Under the pieces are notes generated by a model. It was not told the DNA's origin. It ran no database searches and saw only the letters and a list, made by a program, of their open reading frames with translations. A program made the translations under genes and the position numbers. From contig NC_135554.1 of assembly GCF_964340395.1 (NCBI RefSeq), positions 15,933,092-15,965,591 of the forward strand: a stretch of DNA of 32,500 bases, in the 5' to 3' direction. Shown in pieces: positions 1-10,995 of this stretch (position 1 is its first letter; the number at the start of each line of letters is the position of its first letter). The stretch comes from Glandiceps talaboti. Taxonomy: Eukaryota; Hemichordata; Enteropneusta; Spengelidae.

Positions 1-211
1 CTACTGGATATTTACACCATCTCTAGCATTGTAACTAGTCTTAATTACACTGAGCTATCTTGGATCAGATATCTGCATGGTGGATAACTTTAATAAAAAG
101 TTTGTCTTTCAGCGCAGTTATAAGTTGCACTAATAGTAATATACTAAATACTAATATCTAGCTGGAAAGAAACTTTGTATATAACAGTAAAAATGTAGTT
201 AGCTGCTGATT

Positions 212-730
212 CGGCCATGTTTAATTTCCCACAATTCCCTGTAATGTCAAAGGTCATGAAGTATGGTATGCCATATTGTTATATCTTAAAGCAGGAGGAT
301 AGCAATTTACAAACATTTCAACACATATTGTAAACTATAATTATATATTCTAAGAGCTTGTAAAGGTTCATATTTATTTATCTTTGTTTCATAGTCTGAA
401 TTGTTTTATGCAAATAGTGATATGGTAAATGTTTTCTTGTCAACAGACTCAAGTAATTCAGGAGGGGAAAATATGTACTCAATGATGAAACCAGTACCAG
501 GGAGCAGCATGCCAGGAGTGAGTATCTAAGATTATATATTTTGCTTAAAATTCCCAAGAGTGGATTTACTTATAAAGCTAGAAGAGGTAATAGCCAAGTT
601 CTGAAATCATCGTTCAACAAGTTAAATTCAAATTTCATGGTTTTAAAATGAGGTTGATTCTTTTATGATTTGATGGCCGACCATGTTTGATTTCCCACAA
701 TGCCATTCAATGTCAAAGGTCACTTAAGTA
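212..730. repeat. Diverged direct repeat flanking an SSBP exon
   Basis: Two related segments of about 52-56 bp lie at 212-263 and 675-730, one in each intron either side of the 447-517 exon. Both share CCATGTTT, ATTTCCCACAAT and AATGTCAAAGGTCA in the same order. They differ by scattered substitutions and a small indel. They could be two copies of a dispersed short element or traces of an old local duplication around the exon. The rest of 1-446 and 518-1000 is AT-rich intron with no other visible feature. Confidence 0.55.
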
Positions 731-3700
731 TTCAAACTTTGCCACATACATCAGATAACTCAATTTGACATAAGAGTATTGAATGATGCCAACTTATAAA
801 TACTAAAACACATCTGTTGATGTCTGTTAAATGAGCAAATTTGACCAGATATTACGACGACAGCTAAAATGTCAAGGAAAGAACAATTAATTTCTGATGT
901 GTTGGTTCAAAAGAATTACAAGTAAATACAATTGTTTGATAACAAAGTAATGTTTTGTTGGAGAAATGATTCAAATTATCACTCTATAATTTGCTTACCT
1001 ACAAATTGTCATGGACACTTTCAATCCCATTAAAGTCATCTTTTACCTTTTGTTGCCATGGTGAGTTACCTTTGACCTTGCCTTTTCCATATAAAGATAA
1101 TTTCACTTTCTCTGGTCCAGCGATCAATGACCTTTCACCTTTTCCTTCCAAGAGTAACTTTCATTTCACTTCACTATTCCATGATAATTATTTTTCTGTC
1201 ATTTCTTTCCTATAATGTGCTAATGTGCCTCATACTTCCCGTAACAAGTTACCCTTTCTGTTTCCATGGCGGGTAATCATTGACCTTTTTCCTATCCATG
1301 ACAAGCTAACTTTCACTTCTGTTTCCATGGTGAGCTACCTTTGATCTTTCTGGACCCATGGTGACTTTATGTTTTGCCCTTTATATTTCCATGGTGTTTA
1401 CCTGTCGCCTCTTCTTTCCCATGCATCACCTTTGACCTTTCTGTACCCTGCGCGAGTTCAACTCTGACCTTTGTTTCCATGATGAGTCACCTTTGACCTT
1501 TCTGTAACTGATGAGTTCACCTTTGACCTTTCTGTTACCATGGTGCATTCACTTTTGAACTTTCCATGATGAATTACACACTTACACTTTCTTTGTATTG
1601 CTGTCACAGGATTTTCCAATGGGATCAGGGCCTGACGGACCCATGGGAGGCATGGGAGGTCAGAACATGCCAACCATGAATGGTAAGTGACTTCAATTAA
1701 TCATAGTGTGGTTCTCTTTTGTAGTTTTTCAAACAACAGTGTGTGGATGTCAGTCAGTAAATATTGGTGTAATACATCTCAAACTAGTACTGCTTCTATA
1801 AATGCTAAAATCTCTCTGTAGTCATTCTTTTTAAAAAGTAAACATTTCATTGATGTTATACATGAATGCTGTTATTGATGGAATGGTATGAAGACTTGCA
1901 AGTTTTGTTTACAATAGTAAATACAGAAATGTGTAAAATTCATTCAAAAAGATGACAATATTGAGACAAACTTACCCATGCTAAGGGTTTGATGAAGAAT
2001 CTACATGCATCAATGTCGTATACACAATGTATGTACACATCAGCTGTGATATAATTATATACCCACTGTTTGTACACAACTATTGTGTTAAGGCTTTCTT
2101 TCTAAATAAGTGGCAACTCTCATTCTATTTTGACTTATAACTTTTTCCCAACATTCAAGCATATTTTGACCTTTTTCCAAGTCATTTCCAAATCCTTTTC
2201 TGATATTGACTGTGTTATTGTATACATGTATGGCATGGATGGTGACTGAGTTTCTATAAAAATAAAGGAATTAGAAATGATGTACATACAGCCGTCAATA
2301 AATGTAGTACATAAATAACCATCAATGTGAGATCGGGTTCTCTCGCTAATAAGACCATATAAAGGAGTAACCAAACACAATAACTACCAAAAATATTGGG
2401 ACAATGGAATTAATAACACTAGTAAATATAGACCTTGCAAGCTATTTTTCAAAAATGTACTGGCACAAGGTTCAAATATGCGGAATGCGGAAAAATGTTC
2501 ACTTTCTAAACTGTGTTTGAACACACCATGGTCTGAAGGTGTTTGGAGAACAGCGCTGTACCCCTGGCTTTTTACATAGTCTTTTATTCCACTGTACATT
2601 TTAATGAAATGAAATTAACATAACAATACAATATATCCTTTTGTTTTATGAATTTTGTGCAACTGTAGGGAGGCGAGATCAATAGTTCAATGTAGGATAA
2701 AAAACAACTTCTTTAGTTAGGCCTCAGAACCCCCACCCCACCCCACCCAACAAAATTTGTCAAAATTGAAAATGTTTTGGACAGCACAATCAATTTCAAA
2801 TCAGTATGTAGTAGTATGTAGTGCTATGAATACAAAGCGAGTATGTAGTTAACAAAAAATCGTTCTTTTGTTGACACTTTACTTATTTTAGTGCCATGCA
2901 TTTACTGTAGCGAAAATTCTTCTATTTCTCAATTTGATTACATTTGTTTTAAAGATATTTAGGGATACAGACAGATCCATTAAAAGTAGAATTGAATTTG
3001 TAGGATGAGAACTAAAAAATCCCCCCCCCCCCCCCCCCGTAGTGTTTACAGTTAAAAGTATACATTTCAGTGAATGAATACATGTTTACTTTTGAGATTG
3101 TTGAATATGATGTAAACGCATCTGTCAATGTACAGTAGAGTTTATCCCTAGATATTGTTACACGTCTGTCTGTGATTTTACAAGACAGCTTTCTGTAGAT
3201 GAGATGTCTTAACCATTTTTCCCCCTGTACAGGTGAGCTGGATGGCATACCAAAGAGTTCACCAAACAGTGTAGGTCCTGGTCCGGGACCTGGCACACCA
3301 AGGGAAGAAAATACTGACATTGGTGGCCAATTCTTACCACCTTTTCAAGACAATGTAAGTGTTGTGTCTGAGTATTCTGATATTCAGAGCTGCTGATCAC
3401 GCCCCTCGCGGAAGATCGGAATAATCAGTACAGGGAGATCGGATGTATAACGAAATGCTGTGACGTTCGTTGTACATGGACAATGTTTAGTTTCTCTTGT
3501 TCCAAAAAAAAAAAGCAGGGTATTTTGTTACAAGGAGTACTACCATAGGGTTGGTAGCACAAAGTTTGCTTTCTCCAAATTGATTTGTTTCCCCAGGGCA
3601 GTTCTGTGTTATGTTTCCTCAAACAGATGACGCGTCGCTGTTTGAGAAAATGCAATATGATTGATTGGCAGGCTGGCTTAATCCAAATACAAGTACCTCT

Positions 3701-4057
3701 GTAGTCAGCAACAAGTGACAAACTGGTTATAGTCTGCATGGTAATACTTACCGATATAAAAAATCCAAACCTACTTATCTCTGTCTTGACGTAACTGCTT
3801 CTTTCTTTCTTCTGTGCAAATAAAAAAAAAAGGTTCTTTATTTTCCTTTGCTTCAGTGTTAGGCATTGTTTTATCTACTTACGTCCGGGTTGGCGGGAAG
3901 GTCCGAATTTTTTTCTTAACAAACTTTTGTTGACTCTCTTTGCCAGGACCATAACGAATCAGCAGCGATACTTAAGATCAAAGAGAGCATGCAAGAAGAG
4001 GCAAAAAGATTTGAGAAAGACACACCGTCAGATCATCCCGAATATTACATGCAATAA
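447..4057 (+). CDS. SSBP: Single-stranded DNA-binding protein (SSBP2/3/4 family), C-terminal exons, partial
   Basis: Four coding exons are visible: 447-517, 1610-1682, 3233-3354 and 3947-4057 (stop TAA at 4055). All are bounded by AG/GT and the phases join. The translated pieces (GGENMYSMMKPVPG, DFPMGSGPDGPMGGMGG, GELDGIPKSSPN, PGTPREE, GGQFLPPFQDN) match the Gly/Pro/Met-rich C-terminal region of SSBP proteins. From family knowledge, these bind LDB1/CLIM cofactors through an N-terminal LUFS domain and stabilise LIM-homeodomain complexes in the nucleus. The N-terminal part lies upstream of the window. The last 36 codons (DHNESAAILKIKESMQEEAK... ending EYYMQ) are charged and helix-like, and differ from the short Tyr-Ser-Pro-Ser tail I know from vertebrate paralogues. 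If the intron at 3355 is retained, the frame ends after 13 further codons (TGA at 3394-3396). Family assignment is firm; the paralogue is not determinable. Confidence 0.88.
1040..1575. repeat. Degenerate pyrimidine-rich intronic tandem repeat with TGACCTTT motifs
   Basis: This stretch repeats, with much divergence, a unit of roughly 30-60 bp containing TTTCCATGGTGAGT followed by ACCTTTGACCTTTCTG. The core TGACCTT recurs at about 1072, 1129, 1274, 1435, 1464, 1495 and 1525. The spacing is irregular, so it is an old, eroded minisatellite. It ends about 35 bp before the acceptor of the SSBP exon at 1610. On the minus strand the core reads AAAGGTCA, a nuclear-receptor half-site, but no function is shown. 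Confidence 0.6.
1683..3232 (+). other. SSBP intron, mostly featureless, with an 18-bp poly-C tract
   Basis: The intron runs from the GTAAGT donor at 1683 to the acceptor before 3233. It is AT-rich and I see no coding exon in it. The only notable structure is an uninterrupted run of 18 C at 3021-3038. The next intron (3355-3946) is also free of visible features apart from short A runs. It starts with GTAAGT and ends with TTTGCCAG. Confidence 0.5.
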
Positions 4058-7000
4058 TATATTATCTGTTTGTTCTTGGAATTAGATGAAATCTCAACAC
4101 AAGACCTGTGTATCCAAACATAAATGTATAGTATTCTCATAACTCATTTCAAGAAAAAAAAAAATTCATGTTATTTTTTAGTTTCTGTTGTGTATCCTTT
4201 ATGGAGCTACAGTGTGTTAGCAGAGCATAAAGCTGACTGGGGTCTGAAGGGACATTCCTTGTAGAGTAGTAGAACTAGGAGGCAGCACTGTTCATCTTCA
4301 ACTTTAAAAAAATATACATCCTAAAAATCTATTTAAAAAAAAAAAGAATCTGCTAATCCAACTCAATTCAAACAACAAATTATGGCAGCTCAATTGCCTA
4401 TATTTTGCAATTTGTAGCAATTCTAGCGATAGTTCAAAAAAAATTGTGAAATAAAATTGTAGACTCCAAGAGATATCTCTTCAAACTTTTGTACAGTTTT
4501 CATTTCAGACATGTCTGCCTCAAAATGTATCCTTGGAAAAATGAACTGCCAGAGAAATTTTTTTTAAAAAGTTCTGATTTTGAGTTTTTTCGCCATTTAG
4601 TAATTACGAACCCAGATCTAGCTTTATGCTACTGCATCCCTGGTACAGATCCATTGCTACATTATAAAAAAAAAAACTGTGTATTTTGTCTCTAGGTCAA
4701 ATTTGTCAGTATATTTTTATTTATTTCTTGCTCTTCACAGCTGTTTGTATAATATTCCTTTTTTTTCTCCTTTGCAAAATCAAATGCAATGGATACAGCA
4801 TTATATTTAAAGAGAAAAAAGAAAAAAAAAAAGATAAACCAGTTGTAAAAACCAGTTGTTCTTACTGCTGTGTCTACAGAGGACTGTGCAATAGCCAAAA
4901 ATGGTCAAATTTGTGATTATACCATTATGGTTTTTGTTTTTAAAAATTGTAGTTAACCACGAGGGTTGTATGAGTAGGGTGCTCCAGGGAAACTAACGCT
5001 GTGTGTCTGTAGAGGAAGCATAATTACTTTGGCCACAATGTGGGAGAATGAATGAATGTCTAACTACTACCACCTTTTCAGCTCAAGTATATGCCCCATG
5101 GAAGGTAACCATTCTTAGCAAACAGCGTAGTTTTGATCTCAATTCATGCTATGGCTGCGATGGTCATTTTTACCTCACAGCTGCATCAGATATTTTTAAA
5201 AAGTCACTTCTTCAATGAAATGCAGACTGCAGCTTTTTGTTCAATGAAATTCCAAACACTTCAATTCAGGAAAGTAACCATGCTTTGTCTTGTAGATAGT
5301 TATCAAATGACTGCTTGTGATTGGTTGCTGTAGTCATGTGGTGAACATGTGACAGAGGACTCTGATCAGGTGGTATTAGATACTAGTAGCTGATTGGCTG
5401 TCACAGTTGACCGAATTCAAAATTTTGCTATGAGCTCCAATAGAAGACGTGCATTCATTCTCCTGTATTTTGCCAGCACCTTGTATAGAACCACCCACCA
5501 TATCTGTTTTGATCCCTGAGGTATTTGTACCACTTTTACTTCTGTGATATATATATATGACTCTAATCACGACAACGTCAACTCAGAATTTAAACAAATA
5601 AAAAAAAGAAAGAGAGAATCACCGTGTAGATTTCTGATTATTTTCTAGAAAGTTGCTTTTTTAAAACTCCAGAGAAACGTTACAAAGATTGAAAAATGAT
5701 GTATTTATACATTAGAATAAATGTGCGTGTGGCTGTATTTGTAGCCAAGAAGATTATTCATGTCTGGTATGACTTTTCATTTGCTTGTAGCCCTATATTT
5801 CTTGGCTTTTTTTGTCCAACTTGTATTAAATTTCCCATGACAGGCTGAATTACTTTGAAACAAGTCAAAATATCAATAATCCACTAAAAAGGTCATTCTA
5901 TGCTGGTTAATGTGTTTTTTCCTGTCTCTTTTTATATATATTTTTCATTTTTACTGTCAAATGTCACAAATATTTTGTATCGGAGAAAGGTCTTCAACGA
6001 AAAAAAAAATAAATGCCTGAAAAGTTCTTTAACAAACAAGGAGACACTATTTCTGTATGTTATATTGAAGTTAGTTGTGGTCTGTGATACATTACAAAAA
6101 AAGGACAGAGTTGTTGAGGAGAGAGAAGAAATCCCAAACAAACTAAACTCTAAGTGATTAACATATCAGACATCCGGTGTAGAGTTCCTAGGATTCAGAA
6201 TATTTTGTTTTTTGAAAGATAAAAAAAGTCCAATTAATTTTACTTAAGTTTTAGATAGAAACAAAAGAAAAGTGTATGTACTATATGTATGTGAAATTAT
6301 GTTTTTGTGTTTTTTTGCTCGTTGTTGTGGGGGTTTAAGATAGTTTTTAATGTATATCCCCACCATATCCCATTCTTATTGTATCAGGAATACAGTTTGA
6401 AATTGTTGCATTAGTATGATGCCCAAGTTTATCAAGTTAATGTAACCATTTCAAGATGTATTTCAATCTATCACATGGTACCATCAGCTGTAGATCTTCT
6501 CACCCTAGGTTTTTTTCTGTCATTCCATCTTATTTTTTAAACTCCAAAAAGTGACAGGGTCCACTCCAAGTTAGATGAGCACAAGATGATGGGCATTGTT
6601 GCCACCCACACTCTACCGTTCAATCTTATTTTTAAAGACAAAAATGTAAAACAGTACAATATTGCTCTGTATATTGCATTAACATTATAAATAGTTATTT
6701 TAGAGAAATATGACAATTATCCTTTTGGGTGGCATGAACCTAGATGTGTTATCAGTTTTGTTGAAAACTTGCAATGTTTGCTGCCCTCAGTGGCGATACA
6801 TGGAATACTTTCGTTTTTTTCTTTATTCCCAAAACAATGTCTGTGCATGTCTCCCCACTGAGGTTGCAACAAGCACAAGTAGAAGTGTATTGTTCATTTT
6901 TAACCCATAACAAGTTGTCTGTGTTGTCATACTATTAATAGGACATTGTAGATTTTGACAAAATACAACTGTTTGTGATAATTATTGTGTGTATGGCAAT

Positions 7001-8640
7001 ATTATATTATTGAAGATTGACCAGGAAGAGTATCTTTTTAAAAACAAATACATGACAAATAAGTGAAGTCCCATTATTTTGGAGTGGTACTTAGGCAACC
7101 TTGTCTGTCGTACCTTCAACATTTGTTGGCAGTATTATGTAGTTGAAAATCTCATCATACCTAAGGAGTCCTGAAAGAAAATCTGACAGCTGAGGAGTCC
7201 TTTACATCCATCAGTTTATTTGTATGTTGTGTGTACTTTGTTCTGTACAAGATAACCCTACAAACCCATCCCAATCTTTTAGATGCAGAATTCTCCATTA
7301 AAATAAGAGCAAAACTTTGAAAATATATTACTGTGTCCGTGTCGTTATTTTCTCTTTGTTGCCAATTTTTGGTGTTTTGTGTTACCAGCTGACTGCCTAT
7401 TGAGATATAAAATAGGCTGTTGATAGTAACTGCAAGTATTAGTCGTAATGTTTGTCATTATTTTCAACTTGTTGTTGTTGTACTTGATAAAGTATGTATG
7501 ATGAAATCTTATTCTAAAAATGTACTGTTTGTTGATAAACAGTCAAGTTCTGTTAATGTTCTTGCACTGGTATACTAGTATTAGGCCAAAAAAGCAACCC
7601 AAAGAATTGTTTCTTGTCAGCCGGCATATCACTTCAATACCACTGCATCGTTTTTTCTTGTGTGTGTTTGTTCAGCCCATGCAGTCTGTAGATCTGTGGG
7701 AACACAAAAATAACCCTCCGTACTTCAGTGCAGACAACAAGCAAATGACATCTGCCCCACACATGCACACTTGCTCTAAAGTACTAAATAAAAAGAACAG
7801 TTACCGTAACTGCCATAAATAGTAGAATGAGTGACAGGTTTGTTGAGAATTTTAAAAAAATCACATCGTCCCACCATTTTAGACAAACTGTCCTGACCAG
7901 AATCAGTTCTTTTTTTTCTTGGCCTCGGAATAATTTTAAGTCACTGGGATGATTTCCTCATCAGTGCTACATGTTTTAATGTTTTACACAATATCCACAA
8001 TGATAATCTCTCTCATATTGAAGTAACAAACCAAATAACTCATATTTTGTCAATGATTTCAAAACCCAATTTTGTTTTAATTCAGCGTTTGATAATTATA
8101 TACAATCATTAAAATTTTGTTTTCTTGTTTGACAAACCTTGGTACGCTTCATTAAACTGCTGTTACACCAGTATCAAGACATGACTATTGATAGTGTTTG
8201 TACTAGCTATGTAGTTCTCCATACATTTATAAATGTGTAATCAAATACAATAAACTGAAGACAGTACCACAATTGTTATATATTAAGTGGAATCAGACAA
8301 AGGGGTGGTATAAAGTTAAATATACATGATTTCTACTAAACTAAAATCAACACAAAAATCATACATGTACACATGTTCTACAACAAGTACTCATGGTAAA
8401 TCGTACATGTCTACACATTCTGATAAAATTACACATGGTACTATACAGGAACATTACAATATGGACAAAACAACACACGATACTATACAGGAATGTTACA
8501 ATATGGACCACCAGTTAACAAATCAGTCGGCAAAACATATGTACATCTATTATTGGAGTTGTATTAGTTTAGGTAGACTATGTACTTTGATTACATGAAC
8601 CTGTATAATGAAATAAAGTTATCTTTTGGATTCTGTTAAT
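4058..8640 (+). other. Probable long 3' UTR and flank of SSBP with candidate poly(A) signals
   Basis: After the SSBP stop codon there are about 4.6 kb of AT-rich sequence with A and T homopolymers and no convincing coding exon on either strand. AATAAA hexamers occur at 4450, 5716, 8249 and 8612. The one at 5716 is followed at once by a GT-rich stretch (TGTGCGTGTGGCTG), the usual arrangement of a cleavage site, so it is my preferred mRNA end. Vertebrate SSBP genes are known for long 3' UTRs, so the more distal signals are possible too. The short open frames here are in low-complexity DNA and I do not consider them genes. Confidence 0.4.
8433..8516 (+). repeat. Two-copy 42-bp tandem repeat inside a 90-codon open frame
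   Basis: Two tandem 42-bp units share TACTATACAGGAA and TTACAATATGGAC and differ at a few positions. They lie inside an ATG-started open frame of 90 codons (8326-8598). Because 42 is a multiple of three, the frame encodes a repeated peptide (HGTIQEHYNMD then HDTIQECYNMD). An AATAAA follows at 8612. The frame has low complexity (rich in Thr, Ser, His, Tyr) and no recognisable domain, so I list the repeat as real and the protein as unproven. Confidence 0.4.
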
Positions 8641-8864
8641 TAAGTGAGTATGCTTAACTCACAGATTCCAACTATGTATCTTTAATTCATTACACTTACA
8701 AAATGGAGTCAAGTAGCAATTTCTATTCTACTATGAACCAGTATATTTAGTATTTACAACAAAAAAGAACATTATAGCATTAGCCATTCCATTCAGATAT
8801 CAAGCCTGTGATATGGTTAGTGTCTATCATATCTAACATGCAAATTCACATTTCATATCTATTC

Positions 8865-10995
8865 ACTGTCGATTCACATTGGTTTACCCTATCATTCACT
8901 ACTGAACACTTTGATGCACTGGTTTCTTATATCACTGACTACTGAACACTTTGATACAGTGGTTTACCCTATCATTCACTACTGAACAGTTTGATACAAT
9001 GGTTTCTCTATCACTTACTACTGAACACTTTGATACAGTGATTTACCATATCATTCACTACTGAACACTTTGATACAATGGTTTCTCTATCACTCACTAC
9101 TGAACACTTTGATACAGTGGTGTACCCTATCACTCACTACTGAACACTTTGATATAGTGGTTTAGCCTATCATTCACTACTGAACAGTTTGATACAATGG
9201 TTTCTCTATCACTTACTACTGAACACTTTGATACAGTGATTTACCATATCATTCACTACTGAACACTTTGATACAATGGTTTCTCTATCACTCACTACTG
9301 AACACTTTGATACAGTGGTGTACCCTATCACTCACTACTGAACACTTTGATATAGTGGTTTAGCCTATCACTCACTACTGAACACTTTGATACACTGGTT
9401 TACCCTATCATTCACTACTGAACACTTTGATACAGTGGTTTCCCATATCACTCACTACTGAACACTTTGATACAGTGGTTTACCCTATCATTCACTACTG
9501 AACACTTTGATAGTGGTTTCCCCTATCACTCACTACTGAACACTTTGATGCACTGGTTTCCCCTATCACTCACTACTGAACACTTTGATATAGTGGTTTA
9601 GCCTATCACTCACTACTGAACACTTTGAACATTGGTTTACCATATCATTCACTACTGAACACTTTGATACAATGGTTTCTCTATCACTCACTACTGAACA
9701 CTTTGATACAATGGTTTAGCCTATCATTCACTACTGAACACTTTGATACAGTGGTTTACCCTATCATTCACTACTGAACACTTTGATAGTGGTTTCCCAT
9801 ATCACTCACTACTGAACACTTTGATGGACTGGTTTCTTATATCACTGACTACTAAACACTTTGATACAGTGGTTTACCCTATCATTCACTACTGAACACT
9901 ATGATACAATGGTTTCTCTGACTACTGAACTCTTTGAACATTGGTTTACCATATCATTCACTACTGAACACTTTGATACAATGGTTTCTCTATCACTCAC
10001 TACTGAACACTTTGATACAATGGTTTAGCCTATCATTCACTACTGAACACTTTGATACAGTGGTTTACCCTATCATTCACTACTGAACACTTTGATAGTG
10101 GTTTCCCCTATCACTCACTACTGAACACTTTGATGGACTGGTTTCTTATATCACTGACTACTGAACACTTTGATACAGTGGTTTACCATATCATTCACCA
10201 CTGAACACTATGATACAATGGTTTCTCTGACTACTGAACACTTTGATACAGTGGTTTACCCTATCATTCACTACTGAACTGTTTGATACAATGGTTTCTC
10301 TATCACTTACTACTGAACACTTTGATACAGTGATTTACCATATCATTCACTACTGAACACTTTGATACAATGGTTTATCTATCACTCACTACTGAACACT
10401 TTGATACAATGGTTTAGCCTATCATTAACTACTGAACATTTTGATACAATGGTTTAGCCTATCATTCACTACTGATCACTTTGATACAGTGGTTTACCCT
10501 ATCACTCACTACTGAACACTTTGATACAATGGTTTAGCCTATCACTCACTACTGAACACTTTGATACAATGGTTTACCCTATCATTCACTACTGAACACT
10601 TTGATACAGTGGTTTCCCATATCACTCACTACTGAACACTTTGATACTGTAGTTTACCCTATCACTCACTACTGAACACTTTGATATAGTGGTTTAGCCT
10701 ATCACTCACTACTGAACACTTTGATACAATGGTTTACTCTATCATTCACTACTGAACACTTTGATACACTTGTTTCCCATATCACTCACTACTGAACACT
10801 TTGATACAGTGGTTTACCCTATCATTCACTACTGAACACTGTGATAAACTTGTTTCCCATATCACTCACTACTGAACACTTTTATACAGTGGTTTACCCT
10901 ATCACTCACTACTGAACACTTTGATACACTGGTTTCCCTTATCACTGACCACTGAACACTTTGATACACTGGTTTCCCTTATCACTCACTACTAC
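8865..10995. repeat. 40-bp minisatellite array (about 50 units) derived from NHL coding sequence
   Basis: The array repeats a 40-bp unit: CACTACTGAACACTTTGATA followed by CAGTGGTTTACCCTATCATT. Units vary at a few positions (TTTACCC, TTTAGCC, TTTCCCA or TTTCTCT; CATT or CACT) and some are a few bases shorter. Higher-order copying is visible. A block beginning GAACAGTTTGATACAATGG recurs at 8984 and 9182, with a related block near 10275; another block starting near 9786 recurs near 10093. Read on the minus strand, the unit corresponds to the codons for SDKGNQCIKVFSG, the C-terminal NHL strand of the TRIM-like gene that ends at 10942, so the array overlaps that gene's last codons. It is not a CRISPR array: the units are contiguous and have no spacers. 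Confidence 0.95.

Noticed and set aside
1458-1673. Minus-strand 71-codon frame across an SSBP exon
   Set aside because: It is the opposite-strand reading of the TGACCTTT repeat and of the coding exon at 1610-1682.
4686-4916. Frames rich in Phe and Lys around 4.7-4.9 kb
   Set aside because: Products of poly-T and poly-A stretches in the 3' UTR region; no domain or splice support.
8865-10995. Repeat array as a possible CRISPR
   Set aside because: Units are contiguous without spacers, and the genome is an animal one; it is a minisatellite.
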